Source of the DNA: a virus
Length of the DNA: 30,263 nucleotides
Direction: 5' to 3' (one strand)
Virus record (IMG/VR): IMGVR_UViG_3300043466_000488
Coordinates: 1 to 30,263 of that record
In this document: piece after piece, positions 29,476 through 30,263 of the stretch
How the letters are laid out: each line of letters starts with the position of its first letter
Numbering within the stretch: the first letter of the stretch is position 1
Notes under the pieces: generated by a model
Seen by the model: the letters and a program-made list of their open reading frames with translations, nothing else
Told to the model about the DNA's origin: nothing
Databases searched by the model: none
Position numbers and translations under genes: made by a program

Positions 29476-29657
29476 TTCTTAAATATTTTTTCAGCAGATG
29501 AGAACCCAAGTGCGGATGATACGATGAACGTAACTGCAAATATTGATGCATCATTTGGTTTGGCAATGACAGTAGCACAAAGAGATAAAGTACCGATGAA
29601 GGCACAAAATCTTTTCATACTTAAACGATTTGATTCTTCTGTGAAGAACTGCCTCAT
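29472..29657 (-). CDS. Putative holin, two membrane helices
   Basis: 61 aa. Hydrophobic segments near residues 17-31 (FCAFIGTLSLCATVIA) and 39-52 (IFAVTFIVSSALGF) with charged ends (KIFKK). Small size, two helices and position beside lysozyme and spanin support a holin. Overlaps the next gene by 4 nt. Confidence 0.6.
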   Translation of the reverse strand: MRQFFTEESNRLSMKRFCAFIGTLSLCATVIAKPNDASIFAVTFIVSSALGFSSAEKIFKK

Positions 29658-29812
29658 CCTTTGATTTCTTTATACATACGATAAACGTTGTAGATTATCG
29701 TTGACAATCCTGCTAAAATAGCAACGACTACACCAATCTCGGAGAGAGCAATATCTGCCCACACCTTGATTAGTATAGTCGCTACGCACATTCCAATAGA
29801 CTTGCTATCCAT
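29654..29812 (-). CDS. Small membrane protein, second holin or antiholin candidate
   Basis: 52 aa from the ATG at 29812 (MDSKSIGMCVATILIKVWAD). The frame extended to 29926 is a shadow of the 43-aa gene. Two hydrophobic stretches (IGMCVATILIKVWADIA, IGVVVAILAGLSTIIY) then a basic tail. It overlaps the 43-aa gene by 8 nt and the holin-like gene by 4 nt. Confidence 0.6.
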   Translation of the reverse strand: MDSKSIGMCVATILIKVWADIALSEIGVVVAILAGLSTIIYNVYRMYKEIKG

Positions 29813-29936
29813 TCTCGTTTTTCTCTTTTTGGAGTTCTTCTGCAATCTTAGCGTTAGTCTCTTGTAGTTGCTTTTGGAAGTACTCAATCTGTCCGATGAT
29901 GTCGTAAGCAGCTGCTTTGAGTTCAATAAGTGTCAT
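29805..29936 (-). CDS. 43-aa coiled-coil microprotein
   Basis: Starts MTLIELKAAAYDIIGQIEYF and continues as one amphipathic helix with coiled-coil spacing. Similar microproteins occur next to lysis or tail genes in Bacteroidota phages including crAss-like ones, as I recall. Function unknown. Short leader after a possible promoter (29951-29959). Confidence 0.6.
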   Translation of the reverse strand: MTLIELKAAAYDIIGQIEYFQKQLQETNAKIAEELQKEKNENG

Positions 29937-29950
29937 AGTATTTAATTTAT

Positions 29951-29959
29951 ACAAATTTA
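29951..29959 (-). promoter_or_regulatory. Possible promoter for the lysis cassette
   Basis: TAAATTTGT on the minus strand matches TAnnTTTG, and TTG lies 17 nt upstream, inside the end of the preceding gene. AT-rich surroundings make chance matches likely. Confidence 0.35.
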
Positions 29960-29960
29960 A

Positions 29961-30263
29961 TTAATTATTGCTAACCCAAGGCAAAGGAAGGCTTACTTCT
30001 TTTGGGTTCTTTTGGTTCTCAATTTGCTTGTCAAGTGATGCATCAATTACCGCCACATCCATTGCACTTTCCAACCATCCCTCTACAATTGCCTGTGTCA
30101 AGTCAGCATATGGGGTGAAGTTGTCGGGTGATGGGGAAGGGATGCTTTGAGCACCATAGGTCTCAGCGAACCAAATCTTGTCACCATCAATCTGCTCTGC
30201 TTGTCTCCTCCAATGTACTGTGAACACCACATCAGTTAAGTTGTCAGCAGTTGTAGGGTATTC
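29961..30263 (-). CDS. Partial CDS, conserved phage protein (DUF7936-like)
   Basis: The frame is open to the right edge, so the N-terminus is missing; about 100 residues are visible. 'DVVFTVHWRRQAEQIDGDKIWFAETYG', 'FTPYADLTQAIVEGWLESAM' and the C-terminal 'QIENQKNPKEVSLPLPW' fit a small conserved phage protein family whose pattern is 'v..vhW.....dg......yG......f.py.dlt...v..W......' and whose function is unknown to me (annotated DUF7936 in recent databases). It is the gene before the lysis cassette. Confidence 0.6.
   Translation of the reverse strand, partial: EYPTTADNLTDVVFTVHWRRQAEQIDGDKIWFAETYGAQSIPSPSPDNFTPYADLTQAIVEGWLESAMDVAVIDASLDKQIENQKNPKEVSLPLPWVSNN

Noticed and set aside
1-30263. 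Window as a complete circular genome
   Set aside because: Joining the two ends makes the left partial gene stop after 23 codons and does not connect in frame with the right partial gene; tail-fibre genes are also missing, so the window is probably a segment of a larger genome.

Overview
The window is about 30 kb of a tailed double-stranded DNA bacteriophage (Caudoviricetes). Every gene I accept lies on the minus strand, so transcription runs from position 30263 towards 1. The host is most likely a Bacteroidota bacterium (Flavobacterium-like or another environmental member). The DNA is AT-rich. Start codons mostly follow A-rich leaders without a Shine-Dalgarno sequence. Several intergenic gaps carry the Bacteroidota promoter pattern (TTG, about 19 nt, then TAnnTTTG). 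Many structural proteins belong to families I know mainly from Bacteroidota phages. A tape-measure protein, a tail-tube candidate and a tail assembly chaperone with a -1 frameshift, with no sheath gene seen, point to a siphovirus with a fairly short tail. No integrase, tRNA, CRISPR array or insertion sequence was found. Family names come from reading the sequence; no database search was run.

Layout in transcription order (right to left). 30263-27374: a partial gene of unknown role, then a lysis cassette (coiled-coil microprotein, two small membrane proteins as holin candidates, a lipoprotein with a C-terminal membrane helix that could be a one-piece spanin, and a GH24 lysozyme), a metallophosphoesterase and an acidic protein, closed by a strong terminator. 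27208-23254: an early region of very small genes (Cro-like HTH regulator, two zinc-ribbon-like microproteins, membrane microproteins), then a single-strand annealing protein, an SSB-like protein and a PD-(D/E)XK-like nuclease. 23270-21318: a consensus promoter, a highly structured leader of about 108 nt, a winged-helix replication-initiator-like protein and two companions. 21328-15834: a glycosyltransferase of the type called TET-associated (TAGT), a VRR-NUC nuclease, a sigma-like factor, then three more glycosyltransferases and a SAM methyltransferase. 15832-14242: small and large terminase.

14242-13445 is the main non-coding interval. It holds four G-tracts at the end of the large terminase gene, one 53-aa gene with its own promoter and UUCG-loop terminator, and about 400 nt of structured, apparently untranslated DNA. 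13444-7133 carries tail genes (frameshifting chaperone, HK97-gp10-like protein, two large tail-tip-type proteins, tape measure). 7108-1 carries head genes (XkdF-like protease with an inserted domain, scaffold, major capsid protein), then a tube-like protein, a portal with an unusual C-terminal extension, connector and tail-completion candidates, and a partial gene. Tail genes therefore precede head genes, and the portal comes after the capsid protein, which is not the usual order.

Most genes overlap by 1-20 bp (ATGA, TAATG), so they are probably read as long coupled operons. Hairpins with T-tracts after the protease, capsid and tube genes probably tune the relative amounts of structural proteins.
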